A stretch of 64,000 bases of DNA from Rhodospirillales bacterium (GCA_017640505.1 JAEPQO010000004.1:248001-312000), one strand, 5' to 3'; shown: positions 24,840 to 34,232, counted from the first letter of the stretch. Made by a program: numbers and translations. The notes: generated by a model from the letters alone, not told the origin.

Positions 24840-25484
24840 ATGGACCGCCTGATCCCCTTTTCGCCCGATGTGTATGTCGGCATGTTCGCCCGTTATAACG
24901 CGGCAACATGGCCGGCGTCGGTTACGGCCGTCTTTCTCGGCGCATTGATTCTGGTCTGTGTCCGGCGCGGCGGCGCGGATGCAGGCCGCACGCTGGCACT
25001 GATTGTCGCCGCGTTCTGGATCTGGACCGGCTGGGCGTTCCAGATCGGCCAATACTCCAACCTCAACTGGGCTGCGGATCCGTTCGGCTGGCTGTTCATC
25101 ATGCAGGGCGGCCTGACCGCGTTCTGGGGCACGGCGCTGGGCCGCTTCGATGTCGCCGCCGGCCGCACCCGTTCGGTCGAAATCGGTATCGTGCTGCTGT
25201 TCCTTGCGCTCGTGCTGCACCCGGCGCTGACGTTTTTCATGCAGATGCCCATCGAGACCGCGCACGGGTTCGGAACGGCCCCGGCGACAACGGCGCTGAT
25301 CGCGGTCGCTGCGCTCTACCTGGTCTATGGCCGGGCGTCGCTCTGGCTCCTGACCTGGCCTGTGCTCTGGTCGGCGTGGGACCTGGCATCGGCGTGGACC
25401 ATGGCGCTCTGGCGCGACGTGCCGCTGCCGGCGCTGACGCTTTTCGCCGCGACCTATCTGATCGCCGTCCGGGTCCGGCGTTGA
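24840..25484 (+). CDS. DUF6064 family membrane protein
   Basis: A 214-residue protein with six to seven hydrophobic segments, starting with a conserved soluble lead (IPFSPDVYVGMFARYNAATWP) then TAVFLGALILVCV, LIVAAFWIWTGWAFQIG and further helices. The pattern, including WTGWAFQIGQYSNLNWAADPFG as broken segments, matches DUF6064. It is a small inner-membrane protein of unknown role. A terminal ATGA overlaps the start of a 34-residue open frame that runs through an iterated hairpin block. Confidence 0.78.
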   Translation: MDRLIPFSPDVYVGMFARYNAATWPASVTAVFLGALILVCVRRGGADAGRTLALIVAAFWIWTGWAFQIGQYSNLNWAADPFGWLFIMQGGLTAFWGTALGRFDVAAGRTRSVEIGIVLLFLALVLHPALTFFMQMPIETAHGFGTAPATTALIAVAALYLVYGRASLWLLTWPVLWSAWDLASAWTMALWRDVPLPALTLFAATYLIAVRVRR

Positions 25485-25498
25485 TGGGCGCGTCAACC

Positions 25499-25568
25499 GT
25501 CGCACCCCTGGTGCGCGCAGACGTCACACCTCTGGTGCGCGCAAACGTCACACCGAAGGTGTGCCAAC
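25499..25568. repeat. Three tandem ~24-base palindromic units
   Basis: Units 25499-25522, 25523-25546 and 25547-25568 each start GTC(G/A)CAC and contain a small hairpin (GCACCCCTGGTGC, CACCTCTGGTG and CACACCGAAGGTGTG). Spacing is exactly 24 bases. The block begins 14 bases after the DUF6064 stop. A 34-residue reading frame (25483-25588) crosses it and encodes a repeated PLVRA(D/N)VT peptide, probably a by-product. Confidence 0.7.
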
Positions 25569-25640
25569 CATTGCCAGACGCCGCCTAAAGCGATATCACA
25601 ACGCGCAAATTCAGACCCCATTCCGAAGGACAGCTCGACG

Positions 25641-27320
<1,680 letters not shown>

Positions 27321-27346
27321 ACCTAGGGCGGCTTTTCTTACACGCC

Positions 27347-27413
27347 GTCACCCCGGCGCAGGCCGGGGTCCAAAGCACCGCAAAACTGGATTCCCGCCTA
27401 CGCGGGAATGACG
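27347..27413. repeat. Composite REP-like element, copy A
   Basis: Two palindromes joined: CCCCGGCGCAGGCCGGGG and ATTCCCGCCTACGCGGGAAT, bounded by GTCA and TGACG. It belongs to a dispersed repeat type found in many GC-rich proteobacteria. A nearly identical copy (same order and orientation) is at 29215-29282. Confidence 0.8.
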
Positions 27414-27455
27414 ACGTCACTTGGTTGTATTCCACGAACCATATACACTCGTTTA

Positions 27456-27824
27456 ATGGAATGGGTTAGGTCCGCATGGGAATGGCTGGTCGGCCAGACG
27501 CCGCCGCGAGACATTCTCGACATTCTAAGTGGTAACGGTGCCCTCGTTTATATTGGGCTGTTTGGCTTTCTTGCTTGGCAGACCTACCGCTACATAGTTC
27601 GTATCCGAAAGATGAAGCGTGAAAACCCAAATGGCTTTGATCAATACCTAAACTTTGATTCGCAATACGACGCTGAAATGGACGACACCATTCCCGACGG
27701 ACGTTGGCGTGGCGAGCCGTTTGAACCGACACCACGAAGGTTAACCCGACGCGAGCCCGGCCCCTGGTCCCGGAATGCGACGGCTTCCCGTCTTCACGGG
27801 AATGACGAAGAGCCGCCGGCGTAA
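27456..27824 (+). CDS. Small single-span membrane protein in cassette interval 1
   Basis: A 122-residue protein. The ATG at 27456 is preferred because an earlier ATG lies inside the REP-like element. It has one membrane helix (GALVYIGLFGFLAWQTYRYIV, residues ~28-47, split here by its start and end) followed by basic residues, so the C-terminus is probably cytoplasmic. The last ~25 residues are encoded partly in a half REP unit (27781-27808), so the gene end may have been extended by repeat insertion. I recognise no family. AT content is higher than in ettA, and it lies between att-like sites 1 and 2. Confidence 0.55.
   Translation: MEWVRSAWEWLVGQTPPRDILDILSGNGALVYIGLFGFLAWQTYRYIVRIRKMKRENPNGFDQYLNFDSQYDAEMDDTIPDGRWRGEPFEPTPRRLTRREPGPWSRNATASRLHGNDEEPPA
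27781..27808. repeat. Half REP-like unit
   Basis: CGGCTTCCCGTCTTCACGGG followed by AATGACG resembles the second palindrome of the composite REP-like elements nearby. It lies inside the 3' end of the small membrane-protein gene. Confidence 0.55.
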
Positions 27825-27872
27825 TCTCCACCGTCCTTGCGGGCATTTCAAATACGCTCACGTCGAACTGGT

Positions 27873-27911
27873 TTTGTCGTTTTTCGCACTAAGATACAAG
27901 CCGCTGACGCG
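27873..27911 (+). repeat. att-like site 2 (ettA 3'-end copy)
   Basis: Reads TTTGTCGTTTTTCGCACTAA then GATACAAGCCGCTGACGCG. The right half copies the ettA end (YKPLTR codons) but lacks the stop codon; the left half is shared with sites 4 and 5 and not with ettA itself. Confidence 0.7.
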
Positions 27912-28051
27912 CCAGGTTGGCACATTAATTGTCTTCTTTTGACCCGAAGCGGATTTTTATGTGCAGTGACAGTCTACTTTTGATTGCGCATAATTTAAGG
28001 TCATACACTTGGCGTCGTTGCCTGACTTGGGTGTGATAAGGGGAAAGGGAT

Positions 28052-28393
28052 TTGTTTTCGTTTCTGAAAAACAGAGCCGCTAAAAAATATGCTTCTAAGC
28101 TTGGGCCGTATCTACAAAAAGCCTATGGAGCCAGCAACACGTACACAGCGAAGCAAATAAATTCAGCAGTTCAAAAACTTGGCCTGTCTATGAAATACAT
28201 TTGTTTTGGTTACGCCGCATTTACAACTGCAGAAACCTATAAAAAATTATCTAATGATATGCTCATTTCTATGCCTCGAGATGAAGCACTGTCGTTATTC
28301 AATAAGTACAAACCCTCAACGCCTTATTCCGCTGGAGCCAATGCGGAGACAAGCATCGACATTCGGGGATCTGGATATACTGGTTCACACTGA
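28052..28393 (+). CDS. Small soluble protein (DUF6559-like?) in cassette interval 2
   Basis: A 113-residue protein starting at TTG 28052 behind a very good AAGGGGAAAGGG ribosome site. It begins MFSFLKNRAAKKYASKLGPY and has a helical body with KKLSNDMLISMPRDEALSLF. The N-terminal pattern resembles small DUF6559-type proteins, but this is a weak call. The gene is strikingly AT-rich compared with the chromosome, a sign of transfer. It sits alone between att-like sites 2 and 3. Confidence 0.6.
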   Translation: MFSFLKNRAAKKYASKLGPYLQKAYGASNTYTAKQINSAVQKLGLSMKYICFGYAAFTTAETYKKLSNDMLISMPRDEALSLFNKYKPSTPYSAGANAETSIDIRGSGYTGSH

Positions 28394-28450
28394 CCGCGTC
28401 CGGCTACAAGCGGACGACACAATACACCCAAATCGGAACTTCACTTTAGG

Positions 28451-28480
28451 CGCATCAAAGACAAGCCGCTGACGAGGTAA
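28451..28480 (+). repeat. att-like site 3 (ettA 3'-end copy)
   Basis: CGC ATC AAA GAC AAG CCG then CTG ACG AGG TAA encodes RIKDKPLTR-stop, one residue different from native ettA (RIKYKPLTR) and with different codons. It therefore looks like the end of a foreign ettA rather than a recent local duplication. Confidence 0.7.
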
Positions 28481-28604
28481 GATAGGAAGGCCACATCGCG
28501 AATACACAGGCCTGACTTATACGACTGAATCACTTCTGGCGCGGACCTCGATTCTGTGAGATCTCAGCAATGCCGTGCAGGTATGAGGATTGGAGGAAAC
28601 TCAA

Positions 28605-29138
28605 ATGAACAAGATCTTCTCATTTCTCACGTGCATGGCAGTGCTTGGGCTCCCACACCATACCTTGGCGGCATCGTTAGACCTCACCATGCCGCTTGAT
28701 GAAATGGCTCGCAAAGCAAAGGGCAAGTTAGAATCAAGCGACCTTTTCGTTCGTTGCGGCGGCCTGTACTCCGGCATACACCGTCATCTTGATCCATTGA
28801 ACTTGGACAAGAACCAAGTTGCTCCTTACGAACGCTCGAAGATTATCGTAACGCATTTCGCAGCAAAAATTCGTCACGAGGCTCTGCTTGATGAAAGCAA
28901 GGATGCCTCCCAGGCTGAGGCTGTGGCAGATGAAATGATTCGGCAAGCCACATTGGATGTCGAACAGGTTTCAGATTTTTATATGGCTGAAATGCAGCGA
29001 GTATCCGCGTCCGGGGTAGATGTTTTGGCTACGAAGATGATTCGCAAAGACTTGTTTATCTGCAGATTGATTACGAGATCGTTTGCTCCTGACGCAAACA
29101 GAGGAACGCCCGGCAAGTTGCCAAAGCTGCCAAATTGA
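28605..29138 (+). CDS. Hypothetical secreted protein in cassette interval 3
   Basis: A 177-residue protein. ATG 28605 follows a GGAGG site by 8 bases and gives a signal peptide (NKIFSFLTCMAVLGL, cleavage near TLAAS). The mature part is helical with two cysteines (VRCGGLY and FICRLIT), which may form a disulfide. I recognise no family. It is AT-richer than the chromosome, ends 7 bases before att-like site 4 and is the only gene of its interval. Confidence 0.6.
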   Translation: MNKIFSFLTCMAVLGLPHHTLAASLDLTMPLDEMARKAKGKLESSDLFVRCGGLYSGIHRHLDPLNLDKNQVAPYERSKIIVTHFAAKIRHEALLDESKDASQAEAVADEMIRQATLDVEQVSDFYMAEMQRVSASGVDVLATKMIRKDLFICRLITRSFAPDANRGTPGKLPKLPN

Positions 29139-29145
29139 AGAACCA

Positions 29146-29188
29146 TTTGTAGTTTTATGCATTAAGATACAAGCCGCTGACGCGTTAA
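29146..29188 (+). repeat. att-like site 4 (ettA 3'-end copy)
   Basis: TTTGTAGTTTTATGCATTAA then GATACAAGCCGCTGACGCGTTAA. The right half again reads YKPLTR-stop. The left half aligns with sites 2 and 5 base for base at most positions. Confidence 0.75.
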
Positions 29189-29214
29189 ACCTGCAAGGTC
29201 TGTTCGTATTAAAT

Positions 29215-29282
29215 GTCACCCCCGCGAAGGCGGGGGCCCAAAACAGCCGTAAAACTGGATTCCCGCCTGCGCGGGAATGACG
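29215..29282. repeat. Composite REP-like element, copy B
   Basis: Same two-palindrome architecture as copy A at 27347-27413 (GTCACCCCCGCGAAGGCGGG, then later CTGGATTCCCGCCTGCGCGG and GAATGACG). It fills most of the short interval between att-like sites 4 and 5. Confidence 0.8.
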
Positions 29283-29325
29283 TTTGTCGTTTTACGGCAT
29301 GAGATACAAGCCACCGACGCGGTAA
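29283..29325 (+). repeat. att-like site 5 (ettA 3'-end copy)
   Basis: TTTGTCGTTTTACGGCATGA then GATACAAGCCACCGACGCGGTAA. It encodes YKPPTR-stop and marks the right limit of the repeat array; ordinary chromosomal sequence (the 2OG oxygenase gene) resumes 7 bases later. Confidence 0.75.
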
Positions 29326-29331
29326 GCCCGC

Positions 29332-29934
29332 TCACACGAAGTCGGGGCCGTGGATCCAGGTTACCAGGGACAGCCGGTTTCCGGACACCACCGGCGCCAC
29401 GCGATGCAGCGTATGCGCCGCGAACGCCACCATGGCACCTTGATCGGTCGGCACCTGAAACGGGTGGCCGTCGGCGTTCAGTTCCAGCTCCCCGCCGACG
29501 TAATCTTGCGGATCGGTCAGTTGCACCGACAGCGTCAGCTTGCGCCGTCCGGCAACGGCGCCGCGGCCACGGTCGACATGCCAGTTGTAATAATGACCCG
29601 GGCCATAGGACGCCATCTGCAGCTGCTCTTCGAAACCGTCGAGCGCATAACGGAAGACATCCCGGTTGGCGTCCGCCGCCAGCCGGGTGATGCGTTGTGC
29701 GACCCAGTCGAATTCGTCGCCTTCCGGCAGCCACACGAGGGCCGACTGCCGCACCTTTTGGTCGAACCTGCCGGCGACCAGGCCGCCATCCCGGGCATCC
29801 AGTTCCGTAAATGCCGCACCGAGGCGTTCGCATTCATCCCGGGAAAAGGCGTTCTGTATGATGACCCAATGCCGGGGCGGTTTTCCATCCCCCGGACCGG
29901 GTGGAAGCTGAGAAGCCGTCGTTGAATGTGACAT
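29332..29934 (-). CDS. 2-oxoglutarate/Fe(II) oxygenase (PKHD-type prolyl-4-hydroxylase fold)
   Basis: A 200-residue protein with the HxD...H iron triad: YNWHVDRG supplies His and Asp, and AAHTLHRVAPV the distal His, followed by RLSLVTW with the 2-oxoglutarate Arg. Length and pattern (WVIIQNAFSRDECERL at the start) match PKHD-type Fe2+-dependent hydroxylases. The hydroxylated substrate is unknown. It lies just outside the ettA repeat array, on the opposite strand. Confidence 0.85.
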   Translation of the reverse strand: MSHSTTASQLPPGPGDGKPPRHWVIIQNAFSRDECERLGAAFTELDARDGGLVAGRFDQKVRQSALVWLPEGDEFDWVAQRITRLAADANRDVFRYALDGFEEQLQMASYGPGHYYNWHVDRGRGAVAGRRKLTLSVQLTDPQDYVGGELELNADGHPFQVPTDQGAMVAFAAHTLHRVAPVVSGNRLSLVTWIHGPDFV

Positions 29935-30123
29935 ACAAGGCGCCCGTATCAGCCCGCAACACGCTTGCGTTCGCTTCCTATAGGCTCATTTGCCGGACTT
30001 GGATAGCTTCAAAATGCGCGCTCGATTGCATCCGGGGAAAGGCGCCGACGGGCAGATTGGCGCCGCGCTACTACAATAACCGGTTTGCCGCTATAGTCCT
30101 CTCCCCATACCAAGGAGAGCGAC

Positions 30124-30267
30124 ATGGACGATGTCTATATGACCCAGTGTTCACTCATTCGGACCTACCACCAGATGGATAACGCCAAGCGTACCACCGC
30201 ACCGACCGCAACGCCCAGCCTGTTCGACTGGCTGAAGAGGCTCGTCGCACGCCTGCGGGCCCGCTGA
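30124..30267 (+). CDS. 47-residue small protein with strong ribosome site
   Basis: A short frame at 30124-30267 with an AAGGAGAG ribosome site 4 bases upstream, stronger than that of most genes here. It encodes MDDVYMTQCSLIRTYHQM, a Thr/Pro linker, and a C-terminal basic amphipathic helix (SLFDWLKRLVARLRAR). Such a helix could attach to the membrane. No family recognised. It is on the same strand as, and just upstream of, the cupin gene. Confidence 0.6.
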   Translation: MDDVYMTQCSLIRTYHQMDNAKRTTAPTATPSLFDWLKRLVARLRAR

Positions 30268-30347
30268 CTGACGCGTTAGACGCTCACATCTTCGCCCGGA
30301 ACGTGATACGCTCCGTGCGACCGATCGGCAGCACGGGGGACGGCACC

Positions 30348-30920
30348 ATGAGCGACACCATCATTTCCAACCTTGTGGCGGACCTGAAGGCCGCGACCGT
30401 GGGCATCGACGACCCCGCCGCAGCCATCGAGCGCGCCACCCCCATCATCGAGAAGATGGCGACCGATCTTTCCTGGGTGAAGCCGGCTTACTATCAGTGC
30501 GACGACGATCAGGGGTTCGGCATCACGATCCTGAACGAAGAACCGGATCATGCGCTGCTGGTCGAGGCGATCTGCTGGCTGCCCGGCCGCGGCGTCGCGC
30601 CGCACGACCACCAGACCTGGGGCATCGTCGTCGGCATCGACGGGGTCGAGGTCAACGTCGACTGGAAACGCAAGGACGACGGCTCGAAACCGGGCTTCGC
30701 CGATCTGGAACGGGACCGGGAAACGGACGTCACCCGTGGCGTCGTCTGCAGTTTCATGCCCGACGACATTCACGGCGTCAGGAACGACGGCGACGTACCG
30801 TCCCTGTCGCTGCATGTCTATGGCATCACACCGTCAACGCTCGACAGGTCCGAGTTCGATCCCGTCAACAAGACGCAGAAACCCTGCCCGCAGCGCAAGC
30901 GCGTGCTGGCGGACGCCTGA
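30348..30920 (+). CDS. Cupin-type metal enzyme (cysteine dioxygenase-like)
   Basis: A 190-residue double-stranded beta-helix protein. ATG 30348 has a GGGGGA ribosome site. The cupin motif 1 is PHDHQTWGIVVGIDGVEVN and motif 2 is DDIHGVRNDGDVPSLSLHVYG, giving the three His (plus a Glu-like position) that bind iron, as in cysteine dioxygenase relatives. It probably oxidises a thiol or related small molecule. It ends 2 bases before the GTG of the GFA gene, so the two are co-translated. Confidence 0.75.
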   Translation: MSDTIISNLVADLKAATVGIDDPAAAIERATPIIEKMATDLSWVKPAYYQCDDDQGFGITILNEEPDHALLVEAICWLPGRGVAPHDHQTWGIVVGIDGVEVNVDWKRKDDGSKPGFADLERDRETDVTRGVVCSFMPDDIHGVRNDGDVPSLSLHVYGITPSTLDRSEFDPVNKTQKPCPQRKRVLADA

Positions 30921-30922
30921 CC

Positions 30923-31324
30923 GTGCGCGAGGCACGTTGCGGCTGCGGCGCCCTCACCGTCGAGACGCCCGACGACCCGAAACTCGTGATCCAGTGTCAC
31001 TGCACGGATTGCCAGCGCCGCACCGGCGCGCCGTTCGGTGTCGGTGCCTATTTTGACAGGAACGACGTCCACGCGACGGGCAAGTCGACGGCCTTTGCGC
31101 GAACGGGTGACGCCGGGCGAACGCTCGAGAACCATTTCTGCCCGGTGTGCGGCACGACGGTTTTCTGGTTCGTCGAATTCAATCCGGATTTCGTCGGCGT
31201 CGCCGCCGGGTGCTTCAACGACCCGGCCTTTCCGGCACCGAACCGCTCCGTGTTCGAACGGTCCAAGGTCAAATGGGTCACCGTGCCGGAAGGCGTTGCG
31301 TGCTTCGACGCGACGTCGGTCTGA
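30923..31324 (+). CDS. GFA-family (Mss4-like) zinc protein, copy 1
   Basis: A 133-residue protein starting at GTG 30923, two bases after the cupin stop. It has the paired zinc motifs of the glutathione-dependent formaldehyde-activating family: CGCG near residue 6, CHCTDCQRRTGAPFG, then HFCPVCGTTVFW. GFA proteins are linked to formaldehyde or glutathione adduct handling, though many members lack proven activity. Co-translation with the thiol-related cupin suggests a shared small-molecule substrate. Confidence 0.85.
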   Translation: MREARCGCGALTVETPDDPKLVIQCHCTDCQRRTGAPFGVGAYFDRNDVHATGKSTAFARTGDAGRTLENHFCPVCGTTVFWFVEFNPDFVGVAAGCFNDPAFPAPNRSVFERSKVKWVTVPEGVACFDATSV

Positions 31325-31357
31325 CGTCTCCGGCGCCCGGCAGTCGACGGCTCTCGT

Positions 31358-31801
31358 CTACCTCAGGTCCATGTCGATGGCATAGAGCTTCCACTCACCG
31401 TTTTCGCTCAGGAACCTCAGATGATAGGTCATGCGGTAACGGCTCATCTCGATATCGCCGGAAAGACGCAGAACCCCGTCGTGCATCGTTTCGCCATCGT
31501 CGTGCGGCTGAATGTCACGCAACAGGATCTCCTCGATCCGGACATTGCGATCGCGGAATTCCTCGAACGCATCAGCGACCATCTGCACCGAGTTGCGCTC
31601 GCGGAACGGCTTGGCCGCCAGCCCGTGCAGGATCGAATAGTTTCCGCTCAGGTTGGCGTCGTTAAACCGCATCAGGGTCGCGAGGATGAGAATATCGCGC
31701 TGCTCCTCGTTCGGCATGTCCGCCTCGACACGCGGCCCGCCCCCCACAACAATTGCAGCCAGCACGACCATCGCCAGAAACCGGCGTTTGAAATCTTTCA
31801 T
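31358..31801 (-). CDS. Hypothetical secreted protein
   Basis: A 147-residue protein with a signal peptide (KRRFLAMVVLAAIVVGGGP, cleavage near VEA). The mature part ends in YRMTYHLRFLSENGEWKLYA, a beta hairpin typical of NTF2-like or DUF4440-like folds, but I cannot assign it. It probably shares an operon with the small secreted protein upstream (44 bases apart). Confidence 0.6.
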   Translation of the reverse strand: MKDFKRRFLAMVVLAAIVVGGGPRVEADMPNEEQRDILILATLMRFNDANLSGNYSILHGLAAKPFRERNSVQMVADAFEEFRDRNVRIEEILLRDIQPHDDGETMHDGVLRLSGDIEMSRYRMTYHLRFLSENGEWKLYAIDMDLR

Positions 31802-31844
31802 CGTATGTCACACTCCGAAGTTGGAACCGTCTCGAGACCGATTT

Positions 31845-32171
31845 CTAATCCGTGGCTTCGTAGGATTTGAGGTCGCAGAAGTCGTAGTTTCTCTCCTCGA
31901 TCGTCTCGCCGTCGTTGAACGTCAGCAGCATGTCGTACGCGCACGCCGTCGATCCGTCGGCGATCGTCACCGTCGCTGTTTCCCCCTGCAGCAACACGTC
32001 GCGGCCGAGGATATTCTCGCCCCAATCGCCCGCCGAGACCGGCGATATCTGCATTTGCGTGATGACGTAGCGCGTGGAGTTGATAAGCGTGAACTGAAGG
32101 TCTTCCGCCTTGACCGGTACGGCAGCGGCAACCAGGAGAAGCGCAACCGCAAATCCCTTGAAATCTATCAT
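31845..32171 (-). CDS. Small secreted protein with WGENILG-type motif
   Basis: A 108-residue protein with a signal peptide ending PVKA. The mature part contains TRYVITQMQISPVSAGDWG, NILGRDVLL and ADGSTACAYD, a recognisable but unnamed pattern in small beta-sheet periplasmic proteins, with Cys residues in ACAYD and FCDLK that may pair. It lies upstream of the 147-residue secreted protein and downstream of a PAS_5 gene on the same strand. Confidence 0.6.
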   Translation of the reverse strand: MIDFKGFAVALLLVAAAVPVKAEDLQFTLINSTRYVITQMQISPVSAGDWGENILGRDVLLQGETATVTIADGSTACAYDMLLTFNDGETIEERNYDFCDLKSYEATD

Positions 32172-32275
32172 TCAGGTTTTCCAAAATAAGTTGTCGAGCT
32201 CACGGCCTGGAACGCCGGCTCAGCCTGACTTTGGCAGCAATTTTCAGTTTCGGATACGAAATTATTTGCCGCCGC

Positions 32276-32773
32276 CTACGCGAAATGATAGGCGGTCACG
32301 CAGCCGGAGATGACCTCCCCATACGCCGATAGCGGCATGCGGAGCGCCGTTGAGACGTATCGGACCAGCTTCACCGAGATCCACGTTGTCCGGGTCGCCA
32401 TGGGGCAGCGTTCTTCGATAATCTTTGGAAAAATCTGGGAGTTCTCGTATCCGAATCCCTGGATGTTGTCGGCATAGTACTTCTTGCCGGTCAGTTCCAT
32501 GCCCGACGCCTCGACGACCCTGCTGCCGAAGAACCGGAACCGGTAATCGAACGGCGGCCCCGAGAAATCGGCGATCGTCAGGCGGGGCACAATCGACGGC
32601 TCGATGTCCTCGAGCCTGAAGTCCGTCAGCGACGGCGCGGTCTTGTCACCGCGCACCCGGTTCCAGTGATCGAACACCGTTACCAGATGCGGAATGTCGA
32701 TCTCGGCAACGTCGAGATGCATGATCTCTTCGGTTCTCGCGCCGCGGAGATTGTCGTCGAACTTGAAAACCAA
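32276..32773 (-). CDS. Stand-alone PAS_5 domain protein (paralogue 2)
   Basis: A 165-residue single-domain PAS_5 protein. It contains the family core: HLVTVFDHWNRVRGDKTAPS, LEDIEPSIVPRLTIAD, FRFFGSRVVEASGMELTGK and the C-terminal ALRMPLSAYGEVISG. The FWGT motif is varied to FFGS. No effector domain or membrane segment. The start at 32773 follows GGGGAGAACC. Confidence 0.8.
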   Translation of the reverse strand: MVFKFDDNLRGARTEEIMHLDVAEIDIPHLVTVFDHWNRVRGDKTAPSLTDFRLEDIEPSIVPRLTIADFSGPPFDYRFRFFGSRVVEASGMELTGKKYYADNIQGFGYENSQIFPKIIEERCPMATRTTWISVKLVRYVSTALRMPLSAYGEVISGCVTAYHFA

Positions 32774-32919
32774 GGTTCTCCCCTAAACCCTGCGGTCATG
32801 ATTAAGATACTATCCGCACGAACGAAGCGGGTGAAATCAAATCGGACATCCGCTGGAAGCATGTTCGACACCGGCTCAAGGCTCATGTATTTCATACGTG
32901 ATCACAGCGGAGGAAACCG

Positions 32920-33327
32920 ATGGCCACTACTCACGAAGGGGCGTGCTTGTGCGGCGCAGTAAGCTTCGAAATCGAGGGCGACTTCGAACGTTTTTTCCTA
33001 TGTCATTGCAAGCGCTGCCGCAAAGGCACCGGCTCGGCCCATGCATCGAACCTGTTTTCGTCAACGGCGACGCTTACGTGGAATAACGGCGAGAACAAGA
33101 TCCGCACCTATCAGATTCCCGGCGCGCGGCATTCAAAAAGCTTCTGCACCGAATGCGGCGGTGCGCTGCCGCGTCAATCGGCGGACGGCACGATGGTGAT
33201 TGTCCCCGCCGGCAGCCTCGACACGCCGGTCGAACTGCGGCCGGTCGGTCATATTTATTGTGCCGACAGGGCCGACTGGGACGACTGCCTGCACGAGCTT
33301 CCAGAATTCGAACGCCTTCCCGAGTAA
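32920..33327 (+). CDS. GFA-family (Mss4-like) zinc protein, copy 2
   Basis: A 135-residue protein behind GGAGGAAACCG. It has CLCGAVSFEIEGD, FLCHCKRCRKGTGSAHA and the second pair FCTECGGALPR, the usual GFA zinc ligands. It is not the same as copy 1 (30923) in linker sequence, so both are probably old paralogues. It is followed 47 bases later by an aldo/keto reductase on the same strand. Confidence 0.85.
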   Translation: MATTHEGACLCGAVSFEIEGDFERFFLCHCKRCRKGTGSAHASNLFSSTATLTWNNGENKIRTYQIPGARHSKSFCTECGGALPRQSADGTMVIVPAGSLDTPVELRPVGHIYCADRADWDDCLHELPEFERLPE

Positions 33328-33374
33328 AATCAGCGCGCGGAAGAGTGAACCGCAAAAATTATAGGAGCCGAAGC

Positions 33375-34217
33375 ATGCGTACCGTAAACCTCCCCGGCGG
33401 CGAGGCCGTCCCCGTCCTGGGTCTCGGCACCTGGTACATGGGGGAATCTCGGTCCGAGTTCGATCGCGAGGTCGCCGCCGTTCGGCACGCAATGGGCAGA
33501 GGTATTCGGCTGATCGACACCGCGGAGATGTACGGCAACGGCGGCGCCGAGGAGGTCGTCGGTGCCGCGATTGCAGATGGCGGGGTCGCCCGAGAAGACC
33601 TGTTCATCGTATCGAAAGTGCTACCCAGCAACGCCCATCATGACGACGTCATCGCTGCATGTGAACGCAGTCTCTCGCGCATGGGTACGGATTACATCGA
33701 TCTCTATCTGCTGCATTGGCGGGGCGCGGCGCCGTTCCAGGAAACCCTCGATGCGCTGGACGCCCTGAAGACGGCCGGCAAAATCCGCCATCACGGCGTT
33801 TCCAACTTCGACAAACGCGACATGGAGGAATGGCTCTATTGCCGGGGCGGCAGCGCCATGGCGATGAACCAGATCCTCTATAATCTGGGCCGCCGTGGCC
33901 CGGAATGGGACATCATGCCGTTCTGCGAACAGTTGGGCGTGCCGGTGATGGCGTATTCACCGCTGGAACAGGGACGTCTAGCGGGTGCGCCGGTATTATC
34001 GGAGATCGCCCGGCGCCAAGGCGTTCAACCGTTGCAGATCGCGCTCGCATGGGTGCTGGCCCAGGACAACGTGATCGCCATCCCGAAAGCCGTTGACCCC
34101 GATCACATCGATCAGAACATCGCCGCGCTGGAGATCAGGCTGAGCGGCGAAGACATGGCGGCACTGGATGCCGCGTTCCCGCCGCCCAAGGGGCCGTCAC
34201 ATCTGCAGATGCTTTAA
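33375..34217 (+). CDS. Aldo/keto reductase
   Basis: A 280-residue cytosolic AKR behind GGAG (33364-33367). It has GLGTWYMGES, RLIDTAEMYGNGGAEEVVG (Asp and Tyr of the active site), FIVSKVLPSNA (Lys) and LYLLHWRG (His). The coenzyme end is AIPKAVDPDHIDQN. Unlike the reductase at 23798 it lacks a signal. It may reduce aldehydes alongside the upstream GFA protein. Confidence 0.9.
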   Translation: MRTVNLPGGEAVPVLGLGTWYMGESRSEFDREVAAVRHAMGRGIRLIDTAEMYGNGGAEEVVGAAIADGGVAREDLFIVSKVLPSNAHHDDVIAACERSLSRMGTDYIDLYLLHWRGAAPFQETLDALDALKTAGKIRHHGVSNFDKRDMEEWLYCRGGSAMAMNQILYNLGRRGPEWDIMPFCEQLGVPVMAYSPLEQGRLAGAPVLSEIARRQGVQPLQIALAWVLAQDNVIAIPKAVDPDHIDQNIAALEIRLSGEDMAALDAAFPPPKGPSHLQML

Positions 34218-34232
34218 CCGGCACGGGCGGTA

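Noticed and set aside
24908-25588. A 226-codon plus-strand frame over DUF6064
   Set aside because: Out-of-frame shadow of the DUF6064 gene; only its last 34 codons, beyond the DUF6064 stop, are discussed with the hairpin block.
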